64,000 nt of DNA from Oerskovia turbata (GTDB taxonomy: Bacteria; Actinomycetota; Actinomycetes; Actinomycetales; Cellulomonadaceae). Where the stretch lies: contig NZ_JOFV01000002.1 in assembly GCF_000718325.1 (NCBI RefSeq), forward strand, positions 248,001 to 312,000. Direction: 5' to 3'. The notes below the pieces were generated by a model. That model saw nothing but the letters and a program-made list of their open reading frames with translations, did no database searches and was not told where the DNA came from. A program made the position numbers and the translations under genes. This document shows positions 61,964 through 64,000 of the stretch, piece after piece; position 1 is the first letter of the stretch; every line of letters begins with the position of its first letter.

Positions 61964-63241
61964 GTGCCCCTTCTCCCCAGCGACGGCCCCCTGCCCGACG
62001 ACGCCGCCCACCCCGACGCCTCGGCCGACCCTTCGCGCGCCGCCCGGGACCTCCTCCTCGCCGGGCTCGAGCGCTTCTCACCCGACGTGCACCCCGGCGC
62101 CGAACAGCGCACCGGCACCCGCACAGGCAGCACCACGCGCGACCCCGACCCGACGCTCGTCGCGGTCGACGCGACCGACCGCCTGCTCCTCGACGAGGCC
62201 GCGAGCGCCCTCGCGGCGGCCGGACCGGGCGAGGTCGTCGTGATCGACGACCGGTTCGGGGCGCTGACGCTGGGCGCCGCGGTGGCGCACGGGCTGACCG
62301 GCATCCGCGTGCACCAGGACGCCGTCACGGGCGAGGTCGCGCTCGACCGGAACGCCCGGGAGGCCGCACGCCGTGCCTTCCAGGGGGTGGACGCCACGTT
62401 CACGCACCTGCCCCTGGGTGAGGACCTGCTGCGCGGCGCGCGCGTCGTGCTGCTCCAGCTCCCGCGCTCGCTCGCGGCGCTGCGCGACGTCGCGGAGCAC
62501 GTCGCGCGCTTCGCGGCCCCTGACGTGGTCGTGCTCGCGGGGGGCCGGATCAAGCACATGACGACGGCCATGAACGACGTCCTGGCGGAGTCGTTCACGG
62601 ACGTGCGGGCGAGCCTCGCACGGCAGAAGTCCCGCGTGCTCGTGGCTCGCGGTCCCCGGCCTGGTACCGACCTCACCTACCCGGTCACGGAGCACCTGGC
62701 CGACCTGGACCTCGACGTGGTCGCGCACGGCGCGGCGTTCGCGGGTGCGAGCCTCGACCTCGGGACGCGCTTCCTGCTGGGGTTCCTCGACCGGGTCTCG
62801 CCGGGGGCGCGTGACGCCGTGGACCTGGGCTGCGGCACGGGCATCCTCGCCGTGTCCTTCGCCCGCGCGCGGCAGGGCGCCGCGGTCGTCGCGACCGACC
62901 AGTCGGAGGCGGCCGTCCGCTCGGCCCACGCCACCGCGGTCGCGGCCAGCGTCGGTGACCGGGTCCGGGTGGTGCGCGACGACGTCGGGTCCTCGCTCGC
63001 GGACCGCAGCGCCGACGTCGTGCTGTGCAACCCGCCCTTCCACCAGGGCGCGGCCCTGAGCACCGATGCGGCGCACCGCATGTTCGCGGCCGCGGGCCGC
63101 GTGCTGCGCCCGGGAGGTGAGCTGTGGACCGTGTACAACTCGCACCTGCGCTACCGGCCCGCGCTCGAGCGCGCGGTCGGGCCCACGACGCAGGAGGGCC
63201 GGGACCCCAGGTTCACGGTGACGCGCAGCGTCGCCCGCTGA
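61964..63241 (+). CDS. RsmC/RlmG-like class I methyltransferase
   Basis: A 425-residue protein with two methyltransferase-fold halves: a non-catalytic N-terminal half (about 60-225) and a SAM-binding C-terminal half with DLGCGTGILAVSFA, ATDQSEAAV and the NPPF motif typical of base-amino methylation. This matches RlmG/RsmC enzymes that modify guanine N2 in rRNA; G1835 of 23S or G1207 of 16S cannot be told apart. GTG at 61964; CAGACT ends 6 nt before it, so the message may be leaderless. Confidence 0.91.
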   Translation: MPLLPSDGPLPDDAAHPDASADPSRAARDLLLAGLERFSPDVHPGAEQRTGTRTGSTTRDPDPTLVAVDATDRLLLDEAASALAAAGPGEVVVIDDRFGALTLGAAVAHGLTGIRVHQDAVTGEVALDRNAREAARRAFQGVDATFTHLPLGEDLLRGARVVLLQLPRSLAALRDVAEHVARFAAPDVVVLAGGRIKHMTTAMNDVLAESFTDVRASLARQKSRVLVARGPRPGTDLTYPVTEHLADLDLDVVAHGAAFAGASLDLGTRFLLGFLDRVSPGARDAVDLGCGTGILAVSFARARQGAAVVATDQSEAAVRSAHATAVAASVGDRVRVVRDDVGSSLADRSADVVLCNPPFHQGAALSTDAAHRMFAAAGRVLRPGGELWTVYNSHLRYRPALERAVGPTTQEGRDPRFTVTRSVAR

Positions 63242-63281
63242 GACCCCGGGGCCCCGGCCCGTCAGGCGCGAGGGGTCGAGG

Positions 63282-63686
63282 TCACTGGACCCCGACGACG
63301 TCCACCACGAAGACCAGCGTGTCCGTGCCGCCGATGCCCGCCTGCGGGACGCCGCGCATGCCGTAGCCGTGCTCCGGCGGGATCGAGAGCAGGACGCGCG
63401 AGCCGACGTTCTGGCCCACGAGGCCCTTGTCCCAGCCGCCGATGACCGCGCCGGTCCCGATGGGGAAGCTGATGGTCTCTCCGCGGTCGTACGACGTGTC
63501 GAAGATGCCGCCGTCCCAGACCTGACCCAGGTAGTGCACGACGATCGTGCGGCCGGCCGTCACGACCGGGCCGCTGCCCTCCTCGAGGACCTGGACCTGG
63601 AGGCCGGCGGGAGCGCCACCCTCGGGGAACGTCAGGACCGGCTTGTCGCCGAACGAGCCGGACGCGGTGGGGAGCTGCGTGCTCAT
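63282..63686 (-). CDS. FKBP-type peptidyl-prolyl cis-trans isomerase
   Basis: A 134-residue single-domain cytoplasmic FKBP. Conserved blocks are VVHYLGQVWDGGIFDTSYDRG, FPIGTGAVIGGWDKGLVGQNVGSRVLLSIPPEHGYG and DTLVFVVDVVGV. ATG at 63686 has GAGAGG upstream. Array 2 lies 73-150 bp upstream. The gap from 63687 to 63896 holds that array and the hydrolase promoter. Confidence 0.95.
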   Translation of the reverse strand: MSTQLPTASGSFGDKPVLTFPEGGAPAGLQVQVLEEGSGPVVTAGRTIVVHYLGQVWDGGIFDTSYDRGETISFPIGTGAVIGGWDKGLVGQNVGSRVLLSIPPEHGYGMRGVPQAGIGGTDTLVFVVDVVGVQ

Positions 63687-63758
63687 GGTGCTACCTCTCG
63701 GATGGAGTTGCGGGTTCGAGGACAAGCCTAAGCGCGCGGCGCCCGCACCCGCCCGCCC

Positions 63759-63836
63759 GCCGAGGGTGACCGCCCCACCCGCCGAGGGTGACGCTCCCAC
63801 CCGCCGAGGGTGACGCTCCCACCCGCCGAGGGTGAC
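63759..63836. repeat. 22-bp-period array of the same 12-bp motif (array 2)
   Basis: Four exact copies of GCCGAGGGTGAC (complement of GTCACCCTCGGC) start at 63759, 63781, 63803 and 63825, all 22 bp apart. Unlike array 1 the spacers are also alike (reverse strand GGGTGGGAGC in two, close variants in the others). The motif and the period equal those of array 1, 7.5 kb away. It lies between divergent genes. Confidence 0.92.
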
Positions 63837-63859
63837 GAGGACTCACGCTCCCCCACTCC

Positions 63860-63889
63860 TTGCCCTCCATTGGCTAATGGCATTAGCCT
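63860..63889 (+). promoter_or_regulatory. Promoter with overlapping operator for the alpha/beta hydrolase
   Basis: TTGCCC (63860-63865) and TAGCCT (63884-63889) are 18 bp apart; the -10 ends 7 nt before the ATG. The perfect palindrome GGCTAAT-GGC-ATTAGCC (63872-63888) covers the spacer and -10, so a bound TetR- or MarR-type repressor would block RNA polymerase. Confidence 0.6.
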
Positions 63890-63896
63890 ATAAGCT

Positions 63897-64000
63897 ATGA
63901 ACACTCTCCCCACCGTCGGACTCCTACCGCGCCCCGAGGGTCGGCTCGCGTACACCGTGACCGGCACCGGCCCTCTCGTCGTCGCCGTCCCCGGCATGGG
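63897..64000 (+). CDS. Alpha/beta hydrolase, 5' part
   Basis: The first 34 codons of a gene cut by the window end. The sequence (RPEGRLAYTVTGTGPLVVAVPGMG) is the usual first strand and oxyanion-loop entry of alpha/beta hydrolases. The catalytic triad is outside the window. No Shine-Dalgarno, consistent with a leaderless message. Such genes are often paired with a TetR regulator, which may follow. Confidence 0.7.
   Translation, partial: MNTLPTVGLLPRPEGRLAYTVTGTGPLVVAVPGM

Overview
This window is about 73% GC chromosomal DNA from a mycothiol-producing actinobacterium. The evidence is a WhiB1/PdtaS gene pair, a mycothiol S-conjugate amidase (Mca) next to greA, the coproporphyrin heme branch (HemH/CpfC plus HemQ), a CebR-controlled cellobiose operon, and many genes with leaderless-type promoters. 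A cellulolytic or chitinolytic genus near Cellulomonas, Cellulosimicrobium or Oerskovia is a reasonable inference, not a proof. I see no rRNA, tRNA, CRISPR array, IS element or prophage.

Layout. 1-3005: end of a MacB-like ABC exporter (ATPase and FtsX-type permease). 3118-7692: a stand-alone EssC/EccC-like three-domain FtsK ATPase that runs antisense into a small membrane-protein gene. 8089-10686: whiB1, convergent pdtaS kinase, DUF2505 protein. 10852-17007: cellobiose uptake and hydrolysis operon cebEFG-bgl followed by cebR, with three CebR boxes. 17018-18404: SdpI-like membrane protein and an orphan NrdG-type radical SAM activase behind a CRP/FNR-type site. 18424-22883: bifunctional proline dehydrogenase PutA, with a palindromic repeat embedded in its coding sequence, and a divergent PAS-AraC regulator. 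23153-28401: frameshifted secreted protein, membrane protein, aldo/keto reductase, glutamate dehydrogenase, TspO-like protein. 28456-30952: hemQ, hemH and an ACT-domain gene. 31071-37230: five-gene operon of GH20 hexosaminidase, N-acyl-D-amino-acid deacylase, IclR regulator, D-amino-acid lyase and RidA. 37342-44357: orphan SMC-like ATPase, glycerate kinase, DUF916 surface protein, alkaline phosphatase, FMN reductase with MarR. 44503-54851: a block matching the mycobacterial Rv1079-Rv1086 neighbourhood (Z-prenyl synthase, hemolysin III, nitrilase, mca, DUF4307, greA, then ilvA, AI-2E permease, metB), followed by msrA. 54944-64000: GH19 chitinase, PAP2 phosphatase, CPBP protein, LysR-effector-domain protein with DUF5997, DUF5680, SelW-like protein, LysE/LysG pair, methyltransferase, FKBP and the start of an alpha/beta hydrolase.

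The most unusual structures are non-coding. Two separated intergenic arrays (56040-56236 and 63759-63836) carry the same 12-bp motif, GTCACCCTCGGC or its complement, at a 22-bp period with 10-bp spacers; the first contains one orientation switch. Two related palindromes occur at the 3' end of putA and, in frame, inside it. Two others, 9 kb apart, share the same 11-bp ends around different stems. About eleven genes have a TANNNT-like hexamer 6-7 nt before the start codon and no Shine-Dalgarno sequence, which predicts leaderless transcripts.
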